Origin: Aldehydirespirator sp965116965
Lineage (GTDB): Bacteria; Actinomycetota; Acidimicrobiia; Acidimicrobiales; Aldehydirespiratoraceae
NCBI GenBank assembly: GCA_965116965.1
Contig: OZ220743.1
Coordinates: 3,162,001-3,226,000, forward strand
Direction of reading: 5' to 3'
DNA: 64,000 bases
This document shows, one piece after another, positions 40,119 to 48,735 of this stretch. The position numbers and the translations under genes are program-made. The notes under the pieces were generated by a model, which was given only the letters and a program-made list of their open reading frames with translations, was not told where the DNA came from and ran no database searches. Numbering within the stretch: position 1 is the stretch's first letter; each line of letters opens with the position of its first letter.

Positions 40119-43063
40119 GCAGCGCGCCGCCCCCGGCCGATGTTGGCGGAAACGAATGGACGTCCCTCGCCGTCGAGCCGCCGGAGACGTTCCGCCCGAC
40201 GCTGCCCGTCAGCGTGGTCGTCACCTACTACGAGGCCCCTGAGGCGCTGGAGCTGACCCTGGCCGCCCTCGAGGGTCAGGACTATCCGCCGGAACTGTTC
40301 GAGGTCGTGATCGTGGACGACGGCTCGGACCCGCCGCTCGGAACCCCTTCGGGCAGCCCGCTGGCTGTGCGGGTAGTCCATCAGGAGGACCTCGGGTTCG
40401 GGCTGGCACGGGCCCGCAACACCGGGGCGCGCACCGCTTCGCACGGCATCCTCGTGTTCCTCGACTGCGACATGATGCCGGAGGCGGGCTGGCTGGCGGG
40501 GCACGCTCGCTGGCACCACGCCGCCGGCGACGTGCTCACGCTCGGCTTCCGGGCGCATGTGGACGTGGCGGGCATCGGCGCCGGCGACGTCCGCGGCCGG
40601 GCCGGCTCACTCGAGGATCTCTTCGCCGGACGTCCCTCACAGAGGCCGGAGTGGATCGAGTTCCACATGTCGCGCACCGACGACCTCACCAGAGAGGACG
40701 ACATCTTCAGAGCCGTGACAGGAGGGAACCTGGGAATCTCCAAGGATTTCTACGAGACCGTGGGCGGCTACGACGAGAGCTTCACCCAGTGGGGCACCGA
40801 GGACACCGAGTTCGGCTACCGCGCCTACACCCGGGGCGGGCTGCTGGTGCCGGCCCGCGACGCCATGTGCTGGCACCAGGGCGAGGGGGCGGCGCCCAGC
40901 GCCGACGAGTCCGCCAGCCTGGAGTTGCAGCGGGCCAAGATCTCGCAGCTCATCGCCCACCACGGATTCAGGCGGGCGACCCCGGGCCGCAGCTTCACCG
41001 TGCCGCAGTATGTGGTGACCCTGCGGGCGACCGGGTCCGGCGACGTGGCGCAGATCGAGACCGTGGAGCAGATCCTCGCCGGCAAGGTCCACGACCTGGC
41101 GGTCTGGATCGAGGAGCCGCCCGGTGGGGACTCGACCCGGTCCGCAGATCACGAGAAGCTGAGGCGGCTGCTGGCCGGCGACCACCGGGTCCGATTCGGC
41201 GCGGTGGGCGCCGCGCTCGAGGCGTACCCCGCGGCCCAATTCCACATCACGATGCCGGGCGACGCGAGCGTGGGTCCCGACGCCATCACGAGGCTGCGCC
41301 AGCGGCTCGGACCTGATCCGGCTGCGTCCACCAATCCGGTCGACCCCCAGGCCGGAGTGAGCATCGTGAGAGCCTGGGCCCTGCACCGCGCCTCTCGCAG
41401 GGGTGTCGCCCTGTCCCGATGTGAAGCGGTGACGCCCATGGACCCCGACGACCTGGACGTCGACGTCTGGGCGCAGATCTCGGCGGACACGCCCCGGCTG
41501 TCTCTCGCCCGCGGGGCCCGCGCGGTGCGCTGGCTCTATCGCCGCACAGCACGGCGGCTGCGCCGGCTCCGGCACTTCCTCAGTCGCAACTTCAGGCGGG
41601 GCTTCAGCGTCGTCCGGTCCATCATGAGGGAGGCGTCGAGGATCCGCAGCCTCGAAGACGCCCGCGAGTTCTGCCGGTGGGCCGCAGGCAGTGTCGGTGT
41701 CATCACCAGGAAGCGCCTCACCGAGGCCGGTGTAAGGCTGCGGTACAGGACGCAGGCCCGTTACCGGCTCGGGCCGAAGATGACGACCGTCGGACCGGTC
41801 TCCACGGCCGTCTTCGCCGCCGCCGCCGACGTGGACAGGACCATCAGCCCGCAGACCCAGGTGGTTGTGGCCGACACGCCCGACCACGGTCGCGGCGTGC
41901 CGGTGGACACGGTGGTGGTCCTCTCCGAGCTGGACCCGTCGGCTTCGGTGCCGGCCTTCGATGCCGAGAGCTTCAACCCCCACAATTGGCCCGCCGCTCA
42001 CCGCTCCTCCCCTACCACCACGAGGTCCGTGCTGCGCCGGGGCCTGGATCCTCTCCGGCTCAAGAGGCTGGGTCGAGCCCACCACGCCGACGATTCGGCC
42101 GACCACCACCCCGACGTGGTCACAAGGGCGGGCAGGCTGGCCGCGATGGCGGCGACCGGCATGGTGGTCCGCCTAACCGGACCAGATCCTGAGTTGGGCC
42201 GATACCTGGGGTCCGACCTCTACTCGCTCATGACCGACGACCGGGTCGCGACCGCTGATCCCCACGAGCGGGAGTCCCTGAGCATCGCCATGCGCCGCTG
42301 CGCGCTGCGGGACCACTCGCTGCGAGCGCGAGCACGCCAGGTTCTCGCCTCCGGCGAGCGCGCCGGCCCGCCCCTGCCGCTGGTATCGGTGCTGCTGGCC
42401 ACACGGCGGCCCCATCGCGTGGCTGCCGCCGTCGAGGCGGTGGCCACCCAGGCATACCCCCGAGTCGAACTCGTGCTGGCCATGCACGGCGAGGGTTTCG
42501 ACGCGCCGGCCATCGACAAGCTGCTCGATTCCATCGACCTGCCGACCCGGGCGGTGCCCGTGGCCGCGCCCGAACCGCTTGGTGCGGTGCTCAACGTGGC
42601 GGTGGCCGAATCGACCGGCGCGCTGCTCACGAAGTTCGATGACGACGACTTCTACGGCCCTGAGCATCTGTGGGACCTGGTGCTGGCCCACGAGTACGCC
42701 CGGGCTGCCCTGGTCGGGAAGGCGGCCGAGTACGTGTACCTGGCCAACTCGGACCGGACCATCCACCGCTTCCGGAACCGCGCCGAGCGGAGCTCGGCCA
42801 GCCTCGCCGGCGGCGCCCTGATGATCGCGCGCCACGACCTCGATGCGGTGCTGGGATGGCGGGAGATCCCTGCCAGCGTGGACCGGGCGCTGATCGAGGA
42901 TGTGTCGAGGTCGGGAGGGGGCACCTACCAGACGCACGGCATGGGCTACATGCTCGTGCGTCATGACGAGGGCCACACCTGGCCGGCCAAGGACGCCTAC
43001 TTCCTCAAGCAGGCCGACGAGGTCCGCGAGGGATGCGACCTCGCCTTCGCGGGAGTCGTCTAG
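40115..43063 (+). CDS. Large protein with two family 2 glycosyltransferase domains
   Basis: 982 residues. Residues ~27-300 are a GT2 domain (VSVVVTYYEAPEALELTL, VDDGSD, FLDCDMMPEAGW, TGGNLGISKDFYE, WGTEDTEFGYR). A second GT2-like domain lies at ~750-970 (PLVSVLLATRRPHRVAAAVE, TKFDDDDFYGPEHLWD). Between them is an unassigned ~430-residue region with an Arg-rich stretch near 470-500. Two domains suggest a bifunctional or polymerising enzyme, as in chondroitin/KfoC synthases. The TAG stop coincides with the left TA of an adjacent MITE-like element. Confidence 0.8.
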   Translation: MSSAPPPADVGGNEWTSLAVEPPETFRPTLPVSVVVTYYEAPEALELTLAALEGQDYPPELFEVVIVDDGSDPPLGTPSGSPLAVRVVHQEDLGFGLARARNTGARTASHGILVFLDCDMMPEAGWLAGHARWHHAAGDVLTLGFRAHVDVAGIGAGDVRGRAGSLEDLFAGRPSQRPEWIEFHMSRTDDLTREDDIFRAVTGGNLGISKDFYETVGGYDESFTQWGTEDTEFGYRAYTRGGLLVPARDAMCWHQGEGAAPSADESASLELQRAKISQLIAHHGFRRATPGRSFTVPQYVVTLRATGSGDVAQIETVEQILAGKVHDLAVWIEEPPGGDSTRSADHEKLRRLLAGDHRVRFGAVGAALEAYPAAQFHITMPGDASVGPDAITRLRQRLGPDPAASTNPVDPQAGVSIVRAWALHRASRRGVALSRCEAVTPMDPDDLDVDVWAQISADTPRLSLARGARAVRWLYRRTARRLRRLRHFLSRNFRRGFSVVRSIMREASRIRSLEDAREFCRWAAGSVGVITRKRLTEAGVRLRYRTQARYRLGPKMTTVGPVSTAVFAAAADVDRTISPQTQVVVADTPDHGRGVPVDTVVVLSELDPSASVPAFDAESFNPHNWPAAHRSSPTTTRSVLRRGLDPLRLKRLGRAHHADDSADHHPDVVTRAGRLAAMAATGMVVRLTGPDPELGRYLGSDLYSLMTDDRVATADPHERESLSIAMRRCALRDHSLRARARQVLASGERAGPPLPLVSVLLATRRPHRVAAAVEAVATQAYPRVELVLAMHGEGFDAPAIDKLLDSIDLPTRAVPVAAPEPLGAVLNVAVAESTGALLTKFDDDDFYGPEHLWDLVLAHEYARAALVGKAAEYVYLANSDRTIHRFRNRAERSSASLAGGALMIARHDLDAVLGWREIPASVDRALIEDVSRSGGGTYQTHGMGYMLVRHDEGHTWPAKDAYFLKQADEVREGCDLAFAGVV

Positions 43064-43163
43064 GAGAGTGTTGATTATGTCCCAAAATCGCGATATCGCT
43101 GTCACAAAACCGCAGGTCAGAAGGTTGTGTACTGCGCGAAATCGGCATTACTCAACAGTCTCC
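43063..43163. mobile_element. 101-bp MITE-like element with terminal inverted repeats and TA duplication
   Basis: GGAGAGTGTTGATTATG at the left end (43063) and the inverse of GGAGACTGTTGAGTAATG at the right end (43163) are terminal inverted repeats, 11 of 12 outer bases matching. Both ends are flanked by TA, the target duplication of IS630/Tc1-mariner elements. The interior is AT-richer than its surroundings, has the palindrome GCGATATCGC and no ORF. The left TA is part of the TAG stop codon of the glycosyltransferase gene. Confidence 0.65.
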
Positions 43164-43184
43164 TAGGCCGAGACCGCTCGCCGT

Positions 43185-44459
43185 CTAGGACTCGCGGGTG
43201 TGGGCTGCGTACTCCAGACGAAGCAGGGAGCCGGCCACCAGCGAACCGGCCAGCACCGCGGCCACTAGAGCCAGCTCCACCCGCAGGAACGGCTCGAAGT
43301 CGAAGCTGACCACCCCCGCGAAGGCGGCGATCCCGGCGATCCATCCGACCACCGCCAGCCGGGTGTGGTCCAGCGCGACCAGTCCCAGCGCCAGCGACAG
43401 CATCAGCATCAGGCCTCCCCCGCTGGCGGCCAGCAGGGCCATGTCGCTGCGGCCCAGCTCGTCACCGAACACCACCCGCACGACCGGCGGCCCGATCACC
43501 GCAGCCGCGGCGGTGGTCACCAGGGCCACGGCCGCCACCGCGGCCACGATCTTGAGCTGCATGTTGCGGAACCCGACGAGGTCGCCGTGGCCGGCCAGAG
43601 TGGCCAGGCTCGGCAGCAGGCTGGCCTTCACCGCCTGGAAGAAGAACAGCGGGATGCGGGCGATGAGCATGCCGTTCAGGAACACGCCTGGCGCCTCGGC
43701 ACCCAGCTCGTCGCCGGCCACGATGTCCACCGCCACCGGCCCGACGTTGAGTATGAAGGCCTCGCCGATGGCGGCGATGAGCAGGAAGCCGAGGGCCGGC
43801 GTGAGCTCCCGGTACGTGGCGGGGGGCCCGGGTCGCACGAAGGGCCGGCGGGGGCCGGCCGCGGCGACCGTGGCGACCACCAGTGCGAAGGCGATGGCCA
43901 GCCCGTAGGCGCCCACCGCGGCCACGCCGACGATTGCCAGTACCACGGCCAGGGCCATGCGGGCCCCGCCCTCGACTACGAAGTACCAGGCGTAGCGGTC
44001 GAACATGTGGCGGCCGCCGAGGATGCCCCGCACCAGTTGGGACCCGGCGAAGGCGCCCAGGGCGAGAACGAGGGCCAGAAGCAGCTCGGGCCGCCCGTCG
44101 AGCAGGCTGTCGAGTCCCAGCGGCCAGGCCGCCAGCAGGCCCGCGCACACCAGTACGAACTGCGCCGCGCCCAGCACTCCCGCTCGACTCAGTACCGGTG
44201 CACTGCCCACTCCCCGGCTGGCCCGGTCGGCGGTGGCCCGGGCCACCTCCTGCTCGAGGGGCTGGAACAGGCCGAATCCACCGATGTTGACCAGGGCCCA
44301 CAGCACGGCCAGGCTGCCGTAGCCGTCGTCGCCCAGGGCGCGCTGGGCCACCACCAGGTACCCGTAGGTGGTGAGCCCGTTGAAGACCAGTCCCCACAGG
44401 ATCCAGGAGGTGCCGAAGGGCAGCAGACTGACTACGCGCCCACGGAGATTGTTCAGCAA
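43185..44459 (-). CDS. Polysaccharide biosynthesis flippase (Wzx/MATE-type)
   Basis: 424 residues with ~12 hydrophobic helices: N-terminal LLPFGTSWILWGLVFNGLTT, YGSLAVLWALVNIGGFGLFQ and central LGFLLIAAIGEAFILNVGPV, with two repeated six-helix halves as in the oligosaccharide flippase superfamily. It probably flips lipid-linked repeat units made by the cluster. The frame opens with TTG at 44459; no strong ribosome site is visible, so the start is uncertain. Confidence 0.78.
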   Translation of the reverse strand: MLNNLRGRVVSLLPFGTSWILWGLVFNGLTTYGYLVVAQRALGDDGYGSLAVLWALVNIGGFGLFQPLEQEVARATADRASRGVGSAPVLSRAGVLGAAQFVLVCAGLLAAWPLGLDSLLDGRPELLLALVLALGAFAGSQLVRGILGGRHMFDRYAWYFVVEGGARMALAVVLAIVGVAAVGAYGLAIAFALVVATVAAAGPRRPFVRPGPPATYRELTPALGFLLIAAIGEAFILNVGPVAVDIVAGDELGAEAPGVFLNGMLIARIPLFFFQAVKASLLPSLATLAGHGDLVGFRNMQLKIVAAVAAVALVTTAAAAVIGPPVVRVVFGDELGRSDMALLAASGGGLMLMLSLALGLVALDHTRLAVVGWIAGIAAFAGVVSFDFEPFLRVELALVAAVLAGSLVAGSLLRLEYAAHTRES

Positions 44460-44480
44460 CTGTCCGATGGCGCGGTCCTT

Positions 44481-44665
44481 CTGTCTCGCTCTTGTTCGCT
44501 TCGCTCACAGGCCGCTCGGGCCACGGCCGCGCAAGCTCGGCCTCTGGGCAGGAATCGAACCCCCGGAGTCTAGGTTGCGGTCAGGCCGCCAGAACTATGG
44601 CTGCCAATCCGCTCCCGTTCGCTTCGCTCACGGGGCCGCTCGGGCCACGGCCGCGCAAGCTCGGC
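44481..44665. repeat. Two copies of the dispersed SEANK repeat flanking a tRNA-arm-like stretch
   Basis: Copies at ~44481-44543 and ~44611-44665 share CTTGTTCGCTTCGCTCAC (the second lacks CTT), then GGCCGCTCGGGCCACGGCC and GCAAGCTCGGC. Between them 44544-44610 has a GGAATCGAACC sequence like an inverted tRNA T-arm, but no cloverleaf forms. Confidence 0.85.
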
Positions 44666-44667
44666 AC

Positions 44668-45828
44668 CTAGGAGAGGGTCGGCATGCAGAGGCCGTCGAG
44701 CTCGCCGACCTGGATGCGGTCCCGGTTGTCGTAGGTCACCTCGTTGGAGGGGTCGGGCCGCAGCTTGAACTCGCGGAAGCTCATCTCCAGCGCGTCGAAG
44801 GCCACCAGGCGGCCCCGCAGCGAGTCCCCCACCCCCAGGATCAGCTTGATGGCCTCTAGGGCCTGCACGCTGCCGACGATGCCGGGCAGCACGCCCAGCA
44901 CCCCGGCCTCCGCGCAGCTCGGCGCCACCTCCGGCGGCGGGGGCTCGGGCAGCATGTCACGGTAGGTGGGCCCGTTGCGGGGGTCGAACACCGTGACCTG
45001 GCCCTCGAAGCGGAAGATCGACCCGTGCACCACCGGTATGCCCAGCTTGACCGAGGCGTCGTTGAGCAGGTAGCGGCTCGGGAAGTTGTCGGCCCCGTCT
45101 ACAACCACGTCGTAGCCGTCGAGGATCTCCATCACGTTGTCGGCGCCAAGCCGGGCGTCGTAGGTGACCACGTTGACGTCGGGGTTCAGCGCGGTGAGGG
45201 TCTTCTTGGCCGAGTCGACCTTGCGGTCGCCCACCCGGTCGACGTTGTGCAGCACCTGGCGCTGGAGGTTGGACTCGTCGACCACATCCATGTCGATGAC
45301 GCCGATGGTGCCCACTCCCGCGGCCGCCAGGTACAGCGCCGCCGGCGAGCCGAGCCCGCCCGCGCCGAGCAGCAGGACCTTGGCGTCGAGCAGCTTGAGC
45401 TGCCCCTCCTCGCCCACCTCGGGCACCAGCAGGTGGCGCTGGTAGCGGTTGCGCTGGTCGGGCGACAGGGTGCGGGGCCGCGCCCAGGCCCGGCCCTCGT
45501 CCTTCCACTTGTTGAAGCCGCCGTCCATGGACACCACGTCGGTGTAGCCCATCTGGGTGAGCGTCACCGCCGCGAAGGCGGAGCGCACGCCGCCCGCGCA
45601 CATGGCCACCAAAGGGGTGGACCGGTCGGGCACCCGGTTCTCGATGCTCGACTCGAGCTGGCCCCGGGGGATGTGCACGGAGCCCGCGATGGCTCCCTGC
45701 TCGTACTCGTCGGGCTCGCGCACGTCCAGGAGAGTCCAGCCCTCGGCCAGCAGCTCCTCGCCGCCGGCGGTGTCGACCTCGCGGATCTCGGCCTTGGCCT
45801 GCGCCAATAGTTCCCTGAAGCTCGCCAT
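44668..45828 (-). CDS. moeB: Rhodanese-MoeB/ThiF fusion: sulfur-carrier adenylyl/sulfur transferase
   Basis: 386 residues. Residues ~10-115 are a rhodanese domain with active loop CAGGVRS. Residues ~125-386 are the ThiF/MoeB adenylation domain: RHLLVPEVGEEGQLKLLDAK, GAGGLGSPAALYLAAAGVG, DMDVVDESNLQRQ, DGADNFPSRYLLND and PSCAEAGVLGVLPG. The enzyme activates the C-terminal glycine of MoaD/ThiS-type carriers and donates sulfur. In most MoeZ the rhodanese domain is C-terminal; here it is N-terminal. I chose MASFREL at 45828; ten more in-frame codons (MSEANRSGQP) are translated SEANK repeat. Confidence 0.88.
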   Translation of the reverse strand: MASFRELLAQAKAEIREVDTAGGEELLAEGWTLLDVREPDEYEQGAIAGSVHIPRGQLESSIENRVPDRSTPLVAMCAGGVRSAFAAVTLTQMGYTDVVSMDGGFNKWKDEGRAWARPRTLSPDQRNRYQRHLLVPEVGEEGQLKLLDAKVLLLGAGGLGSPAALYLAAAGVGTIGVIDMDVVDESNLQRQVLHNVDRVGDRKVDSAKKTLTALNPDVNVVTYDARLGADNVMEILDGYDVVVDGADNFPSRYLLNDASVKLGIPVVHGSIFRFEGQVTVFDPRNGPTYRDMLPEPPPPEVAPSCAEAGVLGVLPGIVGSVQALEAIKLILGVGDSLRGRLVAFDALEMSFREFKLRPDPSNEVTYDNRDRIQVGELDGLCMPTLS

Positions 45829-45834
45829 CGGTTG

Positions 45835-45893
45835 TCCGCTCCTGTTCGCTTCGCTCACAGGCCGCTCGGGCCACGGCCTCGCAAGCTCGGCCT
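45835..45893. repeat. Copy of the dispersed SEANK repeat
   Basis: CTCCTGTTCGCTTCGCTCAC, then AGGCCGCTCGGGCCACGGCC and TCGCAAGCTCGGCCTCT, directly upstream of the rhodanese-MoeB gene. Confidence 0.88.
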
Positions 45894-45924
45894 CTGGCGA
45901 AAATCCTACCTGTCTTGTCGGGAT

Positions 45925-46698
45925 TTAGCCACCCTGGAGAACTAGACCACAGATGACGGGCAGGACCTCGCTGATGGAGCCGCCGACCAACACGTCGGCC
46001 AGCGCGTCGAACTCGGTGGGCTCGCCGTTCACGATGACCATGCGAGACCCCGACTGCACGGCCAGGGGGGCGGTCATATTGATGGGCGATACGGCCAGCG
46101 TCGTACCGACTGCCAGGAACAGGTCGCACTCGAGGGCGGCCCGCTCGGCCCGAGCCAGGTCGACCGGGTCGAGGCTCTGGCCGAAAGATACGGTGGCCGC
46201 CTTCAGGAGCCACCCGCAGCGCGGGCACTCGGGGTCCTCCTCGCCGGCCCGCACCCGCTCCAGCGCGACCTCGATGTCGTCGCGGTAGTCGCACGACAAG
46301 CACTGCACCTTGCGGGTGGTGCCGTGGATCTCCACTACCCGTTCGGGATCGCTGCCGGCCCGCTGGTGGAGTTCGTCCACGTTCTGGGTGATCAGCAGGC
46401 GGAGCTTGCCCCGCCTCTCCAAGTGCACCAGAGCCTCGTGGCCCCGGTTGGGCTCGACATCTGCCCACAGCGCCCCCGAGGCCCGGCGGGCCCAGTCGCT
46501 TCGCCGGACCTCGGGGTCGGACACGTAGACGTTGATGTTGGAGGCCCGCTCCGCTGCCGGATCACGCGTCCAGAGGCCCTTCGGCCCTCGGAAGTCGGGC
46601 AGGCCGCTGTCGGTGGAGATACCCGCGCCGGTGAGCACGGTCACGCGCTCCGCGGCATCAACCAACCGTGCGGCCGCCGCGGCAGCATCCGCGTGCAC
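45925..46698 (-). CDS. NAD-dependent protein deacylase (sirtuin, CobB-like)
   Basis: 257 residues: VLTGAGISTDSGLPDFRG (NAD site), LLITQNVDELHQRAGSD, VEIHGTTRKVQC with catalytic His, zinc pairs CLSC and CPRC, and FLAVGTTLAVSPINM. It removes acetyl or other acyl groups from lysines using NAD. The GTG at 46698 is chosen: a TACGAT box lies seven bases upstream (leaderless spacing), and homology starts there. The upstream frame to 46812 runs through AT-rich promoter DNA of the divergent gene. Confidence 0.92.
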   Translation of the reverse strand: MHADAAAAAARLVDAAERVTVLTGAGISTDSGLPDFRGPKGLWTRDPAAERASNINVYVSDPEVRRSDWARRASGALWADVEPNRGHEALVHLERRGKLRLLITQNVDELHQRAGSDPERVVEIHGTTRKVQCLSCDYRDDIEVALERVRAGEEDPECPRCGWLLKAATVSFGQSLDPVDLARAERAALECDLFLAVGTTLAVSPINMTAPLAVQSGSRMVIVNGEPTEFDALADVLVGGSISEVLPVICGLVLQGG

Positions 46699-46790
46699 CC
46701 TGCGAATCGTAGCGCCGCCAGCGTTGCCTGTGCGAGGTGCGAAAACCGATGATTGCGGAATCCGTAGAATCAGTCCCCAAATATTCTCTA

Positions 46791-46819
46791 TTGACAAATT
46801 CTCACAATTCAAATATATC
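46791..46819 (+). promoter_or_regulatory. Strong sigma70-type promoter of the hypothetical gene at 46891
   Basis: TTGACA (46791-46796), 17-base spacer, TATATC (46814-46819) in an AT-rich island. The ~65-base leader contains the hairpin CGCTC-GCGA-GAGCG and a GGAG box before the ATG at 46891. Confidence 0.7.
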
Positions 46820-46890
46820 GGAAGGAGCGCTAACCGGCGTGTTGTAGTTCAGGCGCTCGCGAGAGCGTTCGTCCTTCTTGGAGAAACATC

Positions 46891-47547
46891 ATGACTTCAT
46901 CCATCACCCTCCCAACGGCCATCATCAACTCCGAAGAGATTGCGCTGATCCCGTGGCTCGACCAGCGCATCGATGCCCTCGGCCACGATCCCAGGTCTGC
47001 CTACGTCGAACAGTTCTGGCTGGCGACGTTGGGACCATCCACCACCTGGTTCCTGCGCCATTGCGCCGACCTGCTCGAAGAGACCGGCAGCACGCGCGTC
47101 AGTCTGCGGGAGACGGCCAGCACCCTCGGCATCGGATACGAGGGCGGCGCCCGCAGCGCCATGGCCAAGACGGTGGCGCGAGCCTGCCGCTTCCAGGCTG
47201 CCCGATCAGTGGGATCGACGACCCTGGCCGTCCGTCTCCGGCTGCCGCGACTCAGCCACCGCCAAGTGCAGCGACTGCCCGAGTCCGTACAGCGACGCCA
47301 CGGCGAGTTCCTGGCGGTCAACTCGATTCCCGACGCCGTGGACCAGCAGCAGCCACGAGCCCGGCGGATGGCCCTGTGCCTGGTCGAGTGCGGCGACACC
47401 ATCAGCGAGGCGGAACGGCAGTTGGCCTGCATGACGTTCCATCCAGCCGTCGTCGCCGAAGCGGTGCGCTGGGCCTGGAGCCTCCATCACGGTGAGGAAT
47501 CGCCTGAGTCTGCCCCCCAGTCATCCGGTCCCTCCGGTTCGGCGTGA
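46891..47547 (+). CDS. Conserved-looking protein of unknown function
   Basis: 218 residues, soluble, mostly helical. The N-terminal half has IALIPWLDQRIDALGHDPRS, VEQFWLATLGPSTTWFLRHC and STLGIGYEGGARSAMAKTVA, which looks like a winged-helix-like segment; a QVQRLPESVQRRH stretch follows. The tail is Ser/Pro-rich. I recognise no family. It has an unusually clear promoter, hairpin leader and a TTGGAG ribosome site, so it is likely regulated separately. DNA-binding is only a guess. Confidence 0.6.
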   Translation: MTSSITLPTAIINSEEIALIPWLDQRIDALGHDPRSAYVEQFWLATLGPSTTWFLRHCADLLEETGSTRVSLRETASTLGIGYEGGARSAMAKTVARACRFQAARSVGSTTLAVRLRLPRLSHRQVQRLPESVQRRHGEFLAVNSIPDAVDQQQPRARRMALCLVECGDTISEAERQLACMTFHPAVVAEAVRWAWSLHHGEESPESAPQSSGPSGSA

Positions 47548-47576
47548 TGTAGCGTCGAAGCCGGCAGGAGGTGACT

Positions 47577-48623
47577 ATGGAGCCACCGATTCCCGACGGC
47601 ATCGACGACATCGACGACGACTGGCTGTCCCAGGCCATGGGCGCATCCGTGCGGATCGCCGACATGGCCGACATCGGCACCGGGGTCGGGATGATCGGCG
47701 CCATCTACCGGGCCACGCTCGAGGGCGACGGCCCCGGCACTGTGGTCGTCAAGATGCCCGGCCTCGACGAGACGGCCCGTTTCACGGCCCAGATCCTGCG
47801 CCTCAACATCCGCGAGGTCGGCTTCTACCGCGAGTTGGCCGCCGAGAGTCCCATCCGGGTCCCCCGCTGCCACTTCGGCGCCGTCGATCCCGAGACCCAC
47901 CAGTTCGTGCTGGTGCTGGAGGACGTGGGCTCGTACCGGGCCGTCAGCCAGGTCGAGGGCATGGGCCAGGCCGACGCCGAGCAGGCCGTCGACGAGCTGG
48001 CCGCGTGGCACGCCCACTGGTGGGGCAAGGCCGACCCGATCGTGGAGCGGGGCACCGCGATGGCCATCCACGATCCCGTCTACCCGATGCTGCTGCCGCC
48101 GGTGTTCTCCGACGGCTGGGCCAAGGTCCGTGGGGCGATGAGCGTCCCCCGGGTCGTCGAGACGGTCGCCGACGGCTGGGTGGAGGCCCTGCCCGAGATG
48201 CTGGGGTCGCTGGCGACGACGCCGAGCACCCTGGTCCACGGCGACTACCGGGCCGACAACATGTTCTTCGACGACGACGGTCGGGTCGTGCTGCTCGACT
48301 TCCAGGTCATCGGCCAGTCCATGCCGGTGGGCGACCTGGCCTACTTCGTCACCGGGAGCCTGTCCCCCGCCACCGCCTCGGAGATCGAGCCGGGGCTGTA
48401 CGAGCGCTGGCTGCGAGCGCTGGCGGCCGAGGGGATTCCCGAGTCCGAGCTCGACGGGATGTGGGACGTCTACCGGGGCGCGGTGCTGTTCTGCGTGTGC
48501 TACCCGATGATCGCCGGCGCCGGCATGGACCTCGCCGACGAGCGCCAGCGGGGACTGCTGGAGGCCACCTTCGAGCGCTTCGAGCGGGCTGCCGACGAGC
48601 TGAGCCTTACCGACCTGCTCTAG
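47577..48623 (+). CDS. Phosphotransferase-family (APH/ecdysteroid-kinase-like) small-molecule kinase
   Basis: 348 residues with the aminoglycoside-phosphotransferase fold: VVVKMPGLDE (ATP Lys), REVGFYRELAAESPIRVP, LVLEDVGSYR hinge, VHGDYRADNMFFDDDG (Brenner motif HGDxRxxN) and VLLDFQVIG (metal Asp). ALAEWH-like AVDELAAWHAHWWG is typical of the EcK-like subgroup. The substrate is unknown; resistance should not be assumed. The start at ATG 47577 has AGGAGG five bases upstream. Confidence 0.85.
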   Translation: MEPPIPDGIDDIDDDWLSQAMGASVRIADMADIGTGVGMIGAIYRATLEGDGPGTVVVKMPGLDETARFTAQILRLNIREVGFYRELAAESPIRVPRCHFGAVDPETHQFVLVLEDVGSYRAVSQVEGMGQADAEQAVDELAAWHAHWWGKADPIVERGTAMAIHDPVYPMLLPPVFSDGWAKVRGAMSVPRVVETVADGWVEALPEMLGSLATTPSTLVHGDYRADNMFFDDDGRVVLLDFQVIGQSMPVGDLAYFVTGSLSPATASEIEPGLYERWLRALAAEGIPESELDGMWDVYRGAVLFCVCYPMIAGAGMDLADERQRGLLEATFERFERAADELSLTDLL

Positions 48624-48673
48624 TCCCGCTCTTGTTCGCTGCGCTCACGGGCCGCTCGGGCCACGGCCTCGCC
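48624..48673. repeat. Copy of the dispersed SEANK repeat
   Basis: TCCCGCTCTTGTTCGCTGCG, then CTCACGGGCCGCTCGGGCCA and CGGCCTCGCCC, between the convergent phosphotransferase and pepA genes. Confidence 0.88.
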
Positions 48674-48735
48674 CGTATGGACCGGTTGGGCCGCATATCC
48701 GCTCGGCCTCTGAGCGATCCCGCCTTCTAGCCGCC

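Noticed and set aside
44541..44610. GGAATCGAACC sequence resembling an inverted tRNA T-arm
   Set aside because: The T-stem has mispairs, the acceptor ends do not pair at tRNA distance, and no anticodon or D arm forms. At most a decayed tRNA 3' fragment.
45829..45858. MSEANRSGQP extension of the rhodanese-MoeB protein
   Set aside because: These codons lie in a dispersed repeat and precede the conserved start MASFREL.
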